A stretch of 64,000 bases of DNA, taken from Diphasiastrum complanatum (taxonomy: Eukaryota; Streptophyta; Lycopodiopsida; Lycopodiales; Lycopodiaceae). Below are positions 32,651 to 43,262 of the stretch, in pieces. Made by a program: the position numbers and the translations under genes. The stretch covers positions 31,065,767 to 31,129,766 of the forward strand of contig CM055096.1 in assembly GCA_029204225.1 (NCBI GenBank), in the 5' to 3' direction. The stretch's first letter is position 1, and every line of letters begins with the position of its first letter. The notes under the pieces are model-generated. The model was given only the letters and a program-made list of their open reading frames with translations, ran no database searches and was not told where the DNA came from.

Positions 32651-33658
32651 ACTTTCCTGAGCATCTCCATTGAGCAGATTTTTCTCTCACAGGAGGGCGC
32701 CCATCTTCAGCTTGGATCTTCACCATTTTTCAGCCGGATCTTCAGCATTTCTCCACACTTGTCTTGCAGATTTTCACGACGGATCGGAGGAGGACAGGCG
32801 CCCACTTGCTGCCCATTTCTAGCGCCCTCTTGCTGACTGCCTACTGCTGCATTTTCAGCCTTTTTCCTCCCCTATTTTGGGCGCCCTACTGCCTCCTATT
32901 TGCTGCCCTATTGGGCGCCCTCATGCTTGCTGACCAGCGCCCTACTGCTCCTTCCTTTGCTGAAAATTTCCGCTTTTTGCTGCCCCTATTCGCCACCTTC
33001 CATCAGCCACTCCTAGCGCCCTACCAACCCATCTTTTTGATCCAAATTTTTTTTTTGCCGTTTACTACCTCTCTTGGATGCCCACACTCCACCATAGCTG
33101 GCGCCCTACATCCGCCTCAATTTCAGCTCACCCTCCTACACTGCTGTCTGTGTTCGCAACGCCACCCCGGACAATACAAACACGCCTAGATGCTTAGAAA
33201 GCCACTCCCACCCAACTTCATCGCGCATCGGGATTGCTCCCCGTCTTTATCGCAAACTTTTTTTTACCCTTGAAGGGCGATCCCTGACTTTTCAGCCTTG
33301 TTTCCTCGCTGCCCATACCTCCTTTTTGTTATCACTTCCTTTCCTTGGCTACTCCCTTTCCAGCCCCATAGTCCATTATTGTTTCCCATACTTTTACCCA
33401 CCGTTTACTCCACGTTGTCGGGCCCTTAGCATCTTTTTTGGAGGCTGCCCGGTACCTCGACATATCGCCGCTATTTTTCAGCTCACTTCCGGTTGCGGTT
33501 ACGAGGTATTTCTTACTTAGTTGTCCTTTCCGTTCATCTTACATCGCGAGTTCTATTGTGTCTTTTCATTGGCGTGCCTGTTGTGACGACTTACGTCCTC
33601 TCCTTCAGTTCGTCCAATTGTTTAGCACATTTCTTTTCTCGCTTACTTTTTCTTCCTC
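32651..33658 (+). other. E3 leader
   Basis: About 1 kb without a long gene. It is C/T-rich, and GGCGCCC or GCGCCCTAC blocks recur at least seven times between 32695 and 33110. Two short overlapping frames here look like chance. Confidence 0.6.
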
Positions 33659-34660
33659 ATGGCTAGCTCACCCACTACACCTGCGAGTCATTCCGGACCT
33701 TTAGATGAACAGTTTGCTGATATGCGTGACTCTCTTACTCTCCTCAGTAGTCGTTTCGACCAAATGATGACCGGTTTTACCACTCTACAGACCGGCTTTG
33801 CCACTATGCAGTCACAGATTGATTCCTTACAGCCACATGGACCTGGCAAAGCCCCTGCTCATTCATCATTTGGGTCTCCATTTGGACTTCCATCCTCGTC
33901 TACTTCCTCTGGCAGTGGGCCTCATGTTCCACCTAACCCACCACCCGGTTTACCACGACATCTAGCTCCTGAGCCACATTTTGCTCGAGATTTTCGTGAT
34001 CGGGTACAGCTTGCCACCTATTCTGGTTCCTTTGACGGGAACTTGTTAGAGAATTGGTTTGCAAAGCTTGATACTTATTTTCAGATTTACCCTAAGACTG
34101 ATCCTCAGAAGATCCAGTTAGCCGCCTTACATTTAAATGGACGTGCTACCACTTGGTGGCGGGTCTACCGACTTGACCCTGATAGGGACGGTCTCCAGTT
34201 ATGGCCTACCTTTCGTCGTGATCTTCGTCATGCTATGAGTGACCCTCAGTGGCTGAGCTGCCAGCGTGATATATTCCGTAGTCTTACTCAGACTGGTGAT
34301 CTTTCTTCCTATACAGATCAGTTTATGGACCTTTCCAACCTCTTTACAGATCTTCAGCCCACCGAGCTTATTTCTCGCTACATTGCTGGACTTCGTGGTG
34401 CTCTACGATACGATGTCTCTTCTTTCCGTCCACCCACACTTGTTGAGGCCATGTCCCTTGCTAGTACTTTACAGCATAAGTACCCTGATCCTGCTCCCTT
34501 TCGCTTTTCCCGACCCCGTCCATCTCTTTCACCTCTACCATCTCCGGCCCCATCTGCCCCATCCACTGTCGTCTCGACCTCCTCTTACTTCTCCCGCTCC
34601 TCGCCCTCCTCCTCCTCGTCCTGCTTTTGTCCGACGTTACACGTCTGCAGAGTTTGCTGA
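33659..34660 (+). CDS. gag: E3 Gag (capsid)
   Basis: A 333-residue frame with a normal start (MASSPTTPASHS). A helical N-terminal part (residues 15-60, heptad-like FDQMMTGFTTLQTGFATMQ) precedes a Pro/Ser linker. The capsid core has LATYSGSFDGNLLENWFAKL, ATTWWRVYRLD and the C-terminal helices SYTDQFMDLSNLF. After a Pro/Ser tail the frame is lost near 34620, and the true continuation (AFVRRYTSAEFADIQQKRLC) lies in another frame. Its product would form the particle that packages E3 RNA. Confidence 0.85.
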   Translation: MASSPTTPASHSGPLDEQFADMRDSLTLLSSRFDQMMTGFTTLQTGFATMQSQIDSLQPHGPGKAPAHSSFGSPFGLPSSSTSSGSGPHVPPNPPPGLPRHLAPEPHFARDFRDRVQLATYSGSFDGNLLENWFAKLDTYFQIYPKTDPQKIQLAALHLNGRATTWWRVYRLDPDRDGLQLWPTFRRDLRHAMSDPQWLSCQRDIFRSLTQTGDLSSYTDQFMDLSNLFTDLQPTELISRYIAGLRGALRYDVSSFRPPTLVEAMSLASTLQHKYPDPAPFRFSRPRPSLSPLPSPAPSAPSTVVSTSSYFSRSSPSSSSSCFCPTLHVCRVC

Positions 34661-34928
34661 CATTCAGCAGAAGCGTCTTTGCTTTCGTAGTAAGAGTCCT
34701 GACCACATTGCCCGTGATTGCCGCCAACCCCTACCTACTTCTACTGCTGTTTTCTACCATGAGGGCACTATCCCAGATGAGTCCGATATCTACATTCATA
34801 TATCTGATGAGCCTGATCTATCTCCTGAGCCTTCTACTGATTTACTTCCTGCTACTTGCCATGCTCAGCTTGCTTATGCTACCTGGTCCTCGCTCCATTC
34901 GGCTACGTGTGCGCATTACTGGTCATGA
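34630..34928 (+). pseudogene. gag: E3 Gag end with degenerate zinc knuckle
   Basis: This frame-shifted continuation of gag has a knuckle reading CFRSKSPDHIARDCR. The second Cys of CX2CX4HX4C is Ser, so zinc binding is probably lost. An acidic tail (DESDIYIHISDEPDLSPEP) follows and the frame stops just as the protease frame takes over. Confidence 0.75.
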
Positions 34929-36480
34929 GTATATTGCTTTAGTTGATACCGGCAGCACTCATTCCTTTATCAGCAGTTATGTTCTCAGCCGGATACGCGC
35001 TTCACCTATTCCTGCTCCACAGCCTCTCACAGTCGAGGTTGCCAGTTCTCACTCATTTCCTAGTTCTCAGATGTTTCAGGGATTATCCTACCGCATTGGT
35101 GATTTTTCTGGACAGGCAGGTCTTTATATCATTCCTCTGGAGCGCTATGACCTTATCCTTGGTGCTGATTGGTTTGCTTCATTGGGAGCGATTACTTTGG
35201 ACCTGGCTCAGCAAACATTGACATTTGTTCATGATGCAGTGACCCACTCACTTGCTGGTATTGATTCTCAGGCAGATTTCCAGCTGATCAGCGGGAAGCA
35301 GTTTATCCGCAGCCTACCTAAGGCTCATTGTGCAGCTTTATTATGTGTTCAGCGTGCTGCAGCAGATTCTCCAGTGACTACCTCTCCTCCAGCAGCTGTT
35401 CCTCAGGTGATCTCTGACTTATTACATCAGTATGCATTTGTCTTTTCAGAACCTACGACGCTACCACCATTACGTGATGTGAACCACCATATTGATTTGC
35501 GTCCTGGTTCTGCTCCTCCCTCCCGGCCTCCTTACCGTATGTCTAAGTCTGAGCGTGATGAGGTTGAGCTTCAGATTACTGCTTTACTAGATCAGGGCCT
35601 TATTGTTCCTAGTCACAGTCCTTTTGGTGCCCTTGTTGACCAGTTAGGCACCTCTCATCTTTTCTCTAAGATAGACTTACGTTCCGGCTATCACCAGATT
35701 AGGATGCATCCTTCGGACGAACACAAGACTGCGTTTCGTACCCATCTTGGTTTGTATGAGTTTCGTGTTCTTCCTTTTGGTGTTACTAATGGTCCACCTA
35801 TGTTCCAAAATGTGATGAATAACATCATGCGTCCTCTCCTTGGTTGTTGTGTTTTAGTTTACTTTGATGATATTCTTGTTTTTAGTAAGACTCTTGATGA
35901 GCATGTGTTACATCTTTCATCTGTTTTTCAATTGCTTGTTCATCACCAGTTGTTTGCTAAACTTTCTAAGTGTTCCTTTGCTGTTGTTGAGATTGAGTTT
36001 TTAGGATTTCTCATTTGTGATGGTCGTATTCGTTTGGACCCTCATAAGGTTCGGGCAATCGCTGCTTGGCCTGTTCCCACATATGTCCACCATGTTCGTA
36101 TGTTTCTTGGTCTCGCTACTCACCTTCTTCGTCCTGTTCCTCACTTTGCCACTGTGGCTGCCCCTCTTCATGCCCTTTTGAAGAAGTCTAGTGCTTTTGT
36201 TTGGACTTCTGATTGTCAGTTCGCCTTTGACACTCTTCGTCGTGCTGTTGTGGAGGCCTCTGTCCTATGTTTACCACAGTTTGATCAGAAATTTATTGTT
36301 GAGACCGATGCTAGTAATGTTGGTTTGGGTACCTTGCTTCGTCAGTCTCAGTGTATTATTGCTTATGAGTCGCATCGTTTACGCTCTTATGAGCAACGTT
36401 ATTCTGTCCATGAGAAAGAGCTTCTTGCCATTATCTATGCTCTTAAGAAGTGGCGCATTACCTGTACCGTGTTTCTTTTG
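34880..36480 (+). pseudogene. pol: E3 Pol: protease, deleted RT and RNase H start
   Basis: The long open frame around this segment covers the protease (IALVDTGSTHSFISS, D-T-G intact). RT starts SRPPYRMSKSERDEVELQ. At SHSPFGA the sequence jumps to [19 protein letters not shown], with no base of frame lost. About 37 residues are missing that E1 and E2 both have, including the VKKK and CVDYRALNK blocks. The rest of RT is good: LPFGVTNGPPMF, VYFDDILVFSK and FLGLATHLLRPV. RNase H begins VETDASNVGLGTLL, and its frame is lost near 36465. Confidence 0.88.
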
Positions 36481-36899
36481 ATATCCTTACTGATCATCAG
36501 TCCTTACGTTATCTCTTCTCCCAGCGTGATCTTAGTGATCGTCAGTTTCGTTGGTTGCAGTTTTTACAATCTTTTGATTTTTCTATTTTGTATCGTCCTG
36601 GTCGTGCTAACATTGCTGCTGACGCATTGTCTAGACTTCCTGCTTTATTGAATACCCTTGTTGCCACGATCCCTTCCTGGTTTGATGATCTTCCATCTGC
36701 TTATCTTACATGTTCTGATTTTGGTGATGTTTATAGTTTTGCTCCACCTATGTCGTCTTCACCTCATCAGGCTTATTCCATTGTTGACCACCGTCTTTAT
36801 CATTATGGTTCTCTTTGTATTCCTAGTTCTTTAGGTATCCGTTCTCAGTTGTTGTCGGATGCTCATTCGTCCCCAGTTGGGGGTCATTTTGGTTTTTAG
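36450..36899 (+). pseudogene. pol: E3 Pol: RNase H end and integrase zinc finger start
   Basis: It resumes RNase H one frame over with FDILTDHQSLRYLFSQRDL and LYRPGRANIAADALSRL. A linker and the first His pair of the integrase finger follow (DAHSSPVGGHFGF). A TAG at 36897-36899 then interrupts a reading that clearly continues KSYARLKDHFYWPSLRKEL. Confidence 0.85.
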
Positions 36900-38024
36900 A
36901 AGTCTTATGCTCGTCTTAAGGATCATTTCTATTGGCCATCCCTTAGGAAAGAGCTTGTTGTACTTATTCGTACCTGTCCTTTCTGCTTACGTAATAAGTA
37001 CTCCCGTGCTAAGTCCGTTGGTTTGCTTCGGAGTTGGCCTATTCCTCACCGCCAGTGGACTGATATTTCTATGGACTTCATCATTGGCCTTCCCCGCACC
37101 CGTCGTGGTCACGATTCATGTATGGTGGTAGTTGACAGGTTCTCGAAACAGGCACATTTCATACCCGTCCGCAGTACTATCACAGCAGAGCAGTGTGCAC
37201 GCTTGTTCCTTTCAGAGATATTTCGCCTACATGGGTTTCCTCATACTATCCTTTCTGATCGGGATAGTAAGTTTACATCATTGTTCTGGACAGAGCTTAT
37301 GCGTATATTGGATGTACAGCTTTTTATGGGGTCTGCTTATCATTCTACTTCTGATGGGCAGTCTGAGGTCCTTAACAGGATCCTTGAGGATTATTTGCGC
37401 CATTTTGTTACTCCTTCAGGGAAGGATTGGGATCAGCACTTATGTTTGGCAGAGTATAGCTATAACAGCTCTGTTAATACCAGCACCGACGTTGCACCAT
37501 TTTTATTATCTCATGGTTATGCACCTCTTTTACCTGGTATTCCTCTTCCTCCCGAGGATACACCTGTGACACTGTCTTCATTTCTATCAGGTGCTCGCAA
37601 GCTTATTCTCCAAGCCAGTTCCCATTTGCAGCAGGTCCAACAGCGTTATCAGGCTTCAGTTGATCATCATCGACGTCATGTTGAGTTTCATGTTGGTGAT
37701 ATGGTATATCTACGCCTACGGTTTGCACGTCATCATTTTATTCAGGGCCATGCTTCTACTGAGAAGCTTGCACCACGTTATTATGGGCCTTATTGTACAT
37801 TGGAGGTTCTTAGTCCAGTTACATATCGTCTTCAGCTTCATGCTTCCACACGTGCCTGTGATATATTCCATGTCAGTTTATTACGTGCTGCTATTGAGGA
37901 TGATGCTCCTCGTGATGCTGAGTTTCCTACTGCACCGGATCTCTTTCCTTTATTACCTGCTGCTATCCTTCAGGTGCGTTTGCATCATAGTCGACGCCGC
38001 CGGCACATTCAGTTCCTAGTTTGA
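36900..38024 (+). pseudogene. pol: E3 Pol: integrase
   Basis: The zinc finger finishes with TCPFCLRNK. The catalytic core keeps all three acids: WTDISMDFIIGLP, ILSDRDSKFTSLFW and SDGQSEVLNRILEDYLRHF. The C-terminal region is complete (VGDMVYLRLRFARH, PRYYGPYCTLEVL, CDIFHVSLLRAAI). A TGA after RRRRHIQFLV cuts into a degenerate chromodomain, whose end STWEPTDVFYHTP is still readable to about 38200. Apart from stops, this is the best-preserved integrase in the window. Confidence 0.88.
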
Positions 38025-38242
38025 CACTCTTCATCGTCCACATGGGAGCCTACTGATGTCTTTTATCATACACCGTCACTTGCGGATCGGGCTCGTGCTC
38101 TTGCCGCACTCGTTGATTCCTCTACATCAGCTGTTGCTCCAGTTGTTACTACACCAGATGCTGTTCCAGTTGATCCTCCAGGGCTTGCTGTTACTTGATC
38201 CAGTCCTTTATGGCAGTTGGGTCTTATTTTTGTGTCGGGGAG

Positions 38243-38691
38243 AGTTATGGACTCGGCTCATTACATTCGCCATGTCCATTTACATTTACTTTACTTTATG
38301 CATAAGCAGGCTTTGGGCCCTTTTTTATTCATTATTTGACATTTAGACTATATGGTTGGCCTTGGCCCTATTATTGACATTTAGACCATATTATTGGCCT
38401 TGGGCCCTATGATTCACTATATTGGTTATTTGGTCATATTACTGAGAGTGGGGGCCTTCTTGGAGGGCGCACTATTTTCCCTCTCAGTTTGGCCCTAGCC
38501 ACTGGAAGCTTCCTTTTAGGGCTTCCTCTTGGCTATAAGTAGGGATTCTGTGTCATTTGTTACTTGGCTTATGATATGATCTCCTTCTTTAGTCTCTTTA
38601 AGCTTTCTCTCTCCTGCTTTCTAGGGTTAAGTCTTGCTTATGTGATGCTTTCATAGACTAAATCTAGATCAGCCGTGGCTACGTTCATAAC
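38243..38691 (+). repeat. E3 3' LTR
   Basis: 449 bases, the same ends as the 5' LTR, with about four substitutions and one single-base deletion against it. It is preceded by the purine run GGGGAG and followed by the TGTCA duplication. Confidence 0.88.
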
Positions 38692-38696
38692 TGTCA

Positions 38697-39974
38697 TCAC
38701 TAACGAGTGATGTCGGGTAAATTTCGGTGTTCACCCCCACCAAAACTTCATCTCTATCCATTTGCTTGAAAACTGAAATTTTACGTTCAGTTAACCCATT
38801 CATAACGGGTATAATTCTTTAATAAAGCATTGTCTAGAATTCAGTAGACTTACGTGCTTTTGTTTTACCAATTATACCAATGAATCTCCAAATGGAGTTT
38901 AAGCAATAACAGTTCTTAAAAAACATGACAACGCATCGAAATCTAATTAGCACCATTTCGTGAGCGGCCCAGGAAGCTGCTGGAGGCGCAGTACTCCTCC
39001 CTCCCTTCATGATCAAAACCATGAAGGATCATTGAGCTTTTAGGTTTTAACTTCTGTTGTTGTTGGCAGATTACCAATTCTTTAAGGGCACTATAACAGA
39101 TGTTCCAAACTCCTAAAGCCTGAGCCCTGTTTTCTGTAGAAAACAGAAGTTCAGCCATGCATAAATCATACTTCTTATGCAGAAATCACCTTCTAGTGAT
39201 GTTTTTGCAGTAAGGATTGCTTTAGGTCCATTTGGAGTTTGCTTAATCTTCAGCAATCATATATTTACAGTTTAGCATGCCTAGATTGCATTATGGCTGA
39301 GAAACAGGGTAGATGCTGAACTAAAAATTTGCAGGTTTGGCCAATCTTCACACAGAATAGTCTCCCCAATGACCCAAACCATCACAACAATTAGCCTGCA
39401 AATCACCGTTAGTTTGTTGGAAAACGCAATAAAAATCTGCAACTCCATGAAGAATCGTCATGCAAAACCTGTAAATAATCCACCAACACTCACTGCAAGT
39501 GGTTAGTCCATTTTTTGCATCTATTCTTGCCTTTCTTGCCGATTTTAAAGCAAAACTGGTTCCACAAAAAGCAAAAAACAGCAAACAAATCCTAAAACCA
39601 TTGTTACGTAAAAACCAAAAAACCGTAAAACCATCATTACCTCTAATTAAAACCGTTGCTATTTGAAAAGTGCTCCTAATGAAGTAATCGACAACTTAAG
39701 TGGATCAAGAAAATCCAAATTTACTTCCAAAACACAGATTTGAAGTGCTTAAAAACCGAATCGATCGTATTCCCAGTAGTGCACATACCACACAACCGAT
39801 TGTACCTCAAAAAAGTGATTCCCAGGAAGAGGAATTTGAATTTTCACCGCTTGTTGCTTACTCCACCAATCTTCTCAAAAAATGTCAGGATTCTTTATCG
39901 CACAATGGAGAAATCCCCACACAATTCGAGATTTCATCTTGAGCACAAATCAATGGCAAAACGTGCTTAGAACT
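38697..39974 (-). other. Leader-like sequence below a PBS; no gene recognised
   Basis: This lies on the downstream side of the minus-strand PBS at 39975-39987 and so is probably the leader of a truncated LTR element. No gag or pol motif was found. Short frames exist on both strands without resemblance to a family. Confidence 0.35.
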
Positions 39975-39987
39975 GGCTTTGATACCA
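39975..39987 (-). other. Primer-binding site of a truncated element
   Basis: The minus strand reads TGGTATCAAAGCC, which differs from the initiator-Met PBS by one base, the same A found in E1. Confidence 0.6.
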
Positions 39988-40560
39988 ATATAAAGTCCAC
40001 AAACAAGGATCCTATTCTAAGCATGCCAATCACAAGCAACACAAGGAAACGAATGGTGGACAAACCAACTCAACCAAACCTAGATCGAATGGATCTAGCC
40101 CCCAAGATATGGATCAATCACAAAGAGGAATGAGGCTTCACACCAGCAGCATACGGCTACCAATCGTGCAATCAAGCATACACTAGTGAGAGCCCAATAG
40201 GTATACTTATAACTTCCAAGGCCCATGTACCACTAGTAGTGCACTGTGACACCTCACTGGACACCTCTACAACCTAACTGGGCCACGTCATCCAGTTCCC
40301 TAATGACTCACTGATAGATCCATACCAACTCCACCACCATGTGTTTAGGCCTACAACCATTAATCACGACCATGTACACATAAGGGCCCCAATTCCCTTA
40401 TAATCACAATAACTTACGGGTTGTTGATCTACCGGTCCCTAGTGTAGACACGCTACCCAATATCGGTCATGGGCATGACAGTACCCTTGAGTTCTGGTGA
40501 CACAAGCATGGATCAAGGGGCAGAAGCAAAAGCAACCACGGCTTCTCAAGGGGCCATCTA
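39988..40560 (-). repeat. Probable LTR above that PBS
   Basis: This region adjoins the PBS where a 5' LTR should be. The part near 40320-40480 matches 22190-22420. The outer end was not determined, so coordinates are approximate, and the inner end (CTTTATA) lacks CA. Confidence 0.4.
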
Positions 40561-40639
40561 CATCAAAAGCCATACCATTGTTTTAGAAACCGGTCACCAT
40601 CAAGGAGGAAATATAGAAATTCTTATAGCAGCATCCGTA

Positions 40640-41880
40640 TGAATCCTTGAGGAGTGGCTGGGTTATTAAATTCAAGACTTCAGAGATTGAAGTCGAAAAG
40701 GAAGTGGATAAGCTACCCACATTGGGTGAGCAACCACCATGGCATAAGACTGTTTTTGAAAAGACTCCCGACTCAATTAGGAGTTATGTAGCGAGCCCTC
40801 GCCAGCTCCGGGTGGATCCGTACTATGTTCCGATGCCGCCCAAGAATAAATCAAAGATTTGGGTGTACCAGTGGATAAAATCACCATCCATACCCCAAAT
40901 TGGCCCATCATCTATAAACAATATGGTTGGTCAATCGCAGTGGACTTCAACCGTGCCATTCAAGCATATGCACAAGAGTATAGGTCTTCACCAGATCCGT
41001 CGTTAGGCAATCGGCTATTTTTGCAAAAGACTTGACCAAGTTGGCGTCAATTTCAACCAGATGGGATGATTGCTTACCAACATTAGCTTTCGATCCAAAC
41101 GTTCCGACAAAGTCCAGGATCAATTGCCTATAGCAAGATTGTAGTATCGAGCCGCGATGCTGGGTGGATCATGGGAGTCCAAATTTATCGCATGGACAAC
41201 GTCGAATTGGATTTCCGGCGCAAATAAGTGTGTTTTTCCGCACAAAACAGATTTCAATACGGAGCGCCTGGAGTTCATGGAAAAAATACAATACCACCCA
41301 ACCAGAGCCCAAAGTAATAAATCTTGTGAAGTCTCGTGGGACCGCCACAAGTTCTGGTGGGGGATACTGTTGGAGGGTATGCGGATCCCAACCATAGTTA
41401 ATAAGTGAGAGGGATTTGGCACCCTGCGTGTGTAAGTCCAACCCCATGATCACATAGTTAATTGATTAGGTAAAAGTTAATAAAAGGACCTTAGGCCTTT
41501 TCACGGGACTTTTAATGTCGCAGCGCCTAATAGTCAAGTTAGTGAATAAAAAGGGTTCCCACCAATTTTCAAAATGGTTCCCTCTAAATTCTAAATTCAA
41601 ATAGTTAGGGAGGTAGAAATTGGCCAATAGGATTTGAGGCCACAGCCCTAAAATCCACTGTATATAGTGATAAATTCGAATCATTTGTACACTTTCTCTT
41701 CATTTCAATACAAGCAGGTTGGCCCTCTTATGGAATGGATATGGAATGTCCTTGCTCTTCATCTTTCCTCCTCTAACTCTCATGTTTCTCTGGATCTGTT
41801 AATCGTTGGATTTGATGATTGGGATTGATCATTCTTATGCTTTTTGTGAGAGAGAAAGGGAGAGAGAAGAGTAAGTCTCT
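40640..41880 (+). mobile_element. Family-U element, plus-strand copy (3' part)
   Basis: An unclassified coding remnant (40647-41371), a purine run (TTCTGGTGGGGGATA) and an LTR from TGTTGGAGGG at about 41372 to an AG-rich end near 41880. Readable coding blocks include QLRVDPYYVPMPPKNKSKIW, IAVDFNRAIQAYAQEYRSS, WDDCLPTLAFDP and TERLEFMEKIQ, in three frames. The same blocks occur in the same order on the minus strand at 43770-43210, so a real protein once lay here. It matches no gag, pol or env motif that I recognise. Confidence 0.5.
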
Positions 41881-41929
41881 ATCATTGTTGTGGATCTAGT
41901 GTTAGTGGATGTAGTGTTAATGCACTGCA

Positions 41930-42310
41930 TAAATGCTCTGGATGTATTAAAGACCATAACCTTGGTCTTCGCTGTCAACCCTCAAACAAAAGCATGAAAA
42001 TTGTCTAACTGTCTCTATAAGCCTTCTCTAGTCGTAGAAACTAGAGCCACATCATCCACATAAAGAAGGATGGCAATCAAAATGTCAGCAAGCCTGCAAC
42101 CGGTATCACCGCACAGCTCAATGACTCTCAAGCTCATCGATATACAATCCAAAGAGTGTGGGGGAGAAGGAGCAACCCTGCTTCACCCTAACAGTGTTCC
42201 CTATCTGATCTAAGATGCTGATATCACTCCGAAGCAACCTAGAACTCGCCCATAAAGTGCCATCATTGCCAATACGATATCAGTGGAGAAGCCAAGGTCC
42301 CATAATCTCA
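41930..42310 (-). pseudogene. LINE reverse transcriptase fragment, second copy
   Basis: The minus strand gives STDIVLAMMALYGRVLG, then VRVKQGCSFSPTLFGLYIDE and, after a one-base shift, LADILIAILLYVDDVALVS with the catalytic Asp pair near 42050-42060. This matches the remnant at 365-660 in order and wording. It is short, truncated at both ends, and lies between two inverted family-U copies. Confidence 0.75.
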
Positions 42311-42719
42311 TTTTAACCTAGAAAACAAGCAAATTTTAAGCTAGAAAACAAGAATTGCCATAATTTCTTCAATACTAATCCAAATGACCTGCCATATAAG
42401 TCAGATTGAAGCCAAACAGATCTGAAAAATCCACAACTAGAAACTAGCATAAAGAAAGCTACAAAGAACAATGAAGTCAAAAGGCTTAAGAGCGAAAAAT
42501 TATCTACAAAATGAGGATGCCCGAACAAAATAAAAGAGCAATTCGTGAATAGCATGTACTACCATACCTAAAGTTAGCTTGACCGGGTACTTTGGTTGAG
42601 ACTAGAGAATTCCAAAAGATAGAAACTACAATCATGCAAAAACTGAAGAGATTCTGATTTCCAAAAAGACTTGTGTCAATAAGTGACTTAATCTTGGAGG
42701 TGACTTACGAGTGAAATCG

Positions 42720-42754
42720 AACAGTCATTAAGCTTCTTCCTCCTCCTCCTCCTC

Positions 42755-42791
<37 letters not shown>

Positions 42792-43262
42792 AAAATAGCA
42801 ACCATAATCAAATTCAATCGATTAGCAAATCCAACAAATGTGAAAATTGCAAATAACATATGAGAGATGGAGGAAGAGGGAAGGAAGGGCATCCAATTTC
42901 CAAAATGGTAGAGGTTCCACCTTCTTTGATTGAACATGAAAAATGAAATACAATGTACCACTACTTATGGTGGATTTTGGCACTTGGCCTTATGGCTATT
43001 GCCAATTTCTACCTCCTTTATTATTTTAATTTGAAAATTGGTTGGAATGGACCCTCCAATCACTAACTTGACTTTTAGGCCTCTAAACTATTTACTCACG
43101 TAAATAGCCTAAAAGTCCCTTTATTACTATCTATTTGATCAAATAACAATGTGATCATCGGGTTGGACTTACACACATAGGGTGCCAATTCCCTCACGAT
43201 TATTCCCTACTCTATATCAATTTCATCTATGTATATGGTATGGTCATGTCCCACCAAGCCCA
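42720..43262 (-). repeat. Family-U LTR, minus-strand copy
   Basis: It begins TGTTTGGGCTTGG after the purine run TTTTGGTGGGGGATA and carries GAGGGAATTGGCACC and GTGTAAGTCCAACC. It ends in the CT microsatellite near 42735-42790. It is an inverted partner of 41372-41880. Confidence 0.6.
42734..42788 (+). repeat. (CCT)n(CT)n microsatellite
   Basis: Seven TCC-type units run into about 17 CT units at the end of the family-U LTR. The long Arg/Glu frame seen across it on the minus strand is a repeat artefact. Confidence 0.9.

Larger units (their letters stand above)
32188..38691 (+). mobile_element. Ty3/Gypsy chromovirus E3
   Basis: A complete 6.5-kb plus-strand insertion flanked by a 5-bp duplication: 5' LTR, perfect PBS, leader of about 1 kb, gag, pol with protease-RT-RNase H-integrase, a degenerate chromodomain, polypurine-type run and 3' LTR. 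The LTRs (450 and 449 bp) differ at about five positions, so the insertion is young. It is defective: the RT has an in-frame deletion, gag-pol is frameshifted and integrase carries stops. The base composition is pyrimidine-rich on the plus strand, unlike its neighbours. Confidence 0.92.

Noticed and set aside
32764-33189. 141-codon frame in the E3 leader
   Set aside because: It is Pro/Leu/Ser-rich because the leader is C/T-rich. It lies between PBS and gag and has no family resemblance.
42728-42961. Minus-strand frame ending in a long Arg-Glu and Glu run
   Set aside because: The run is the CT/CCT microsatellite read in frame.
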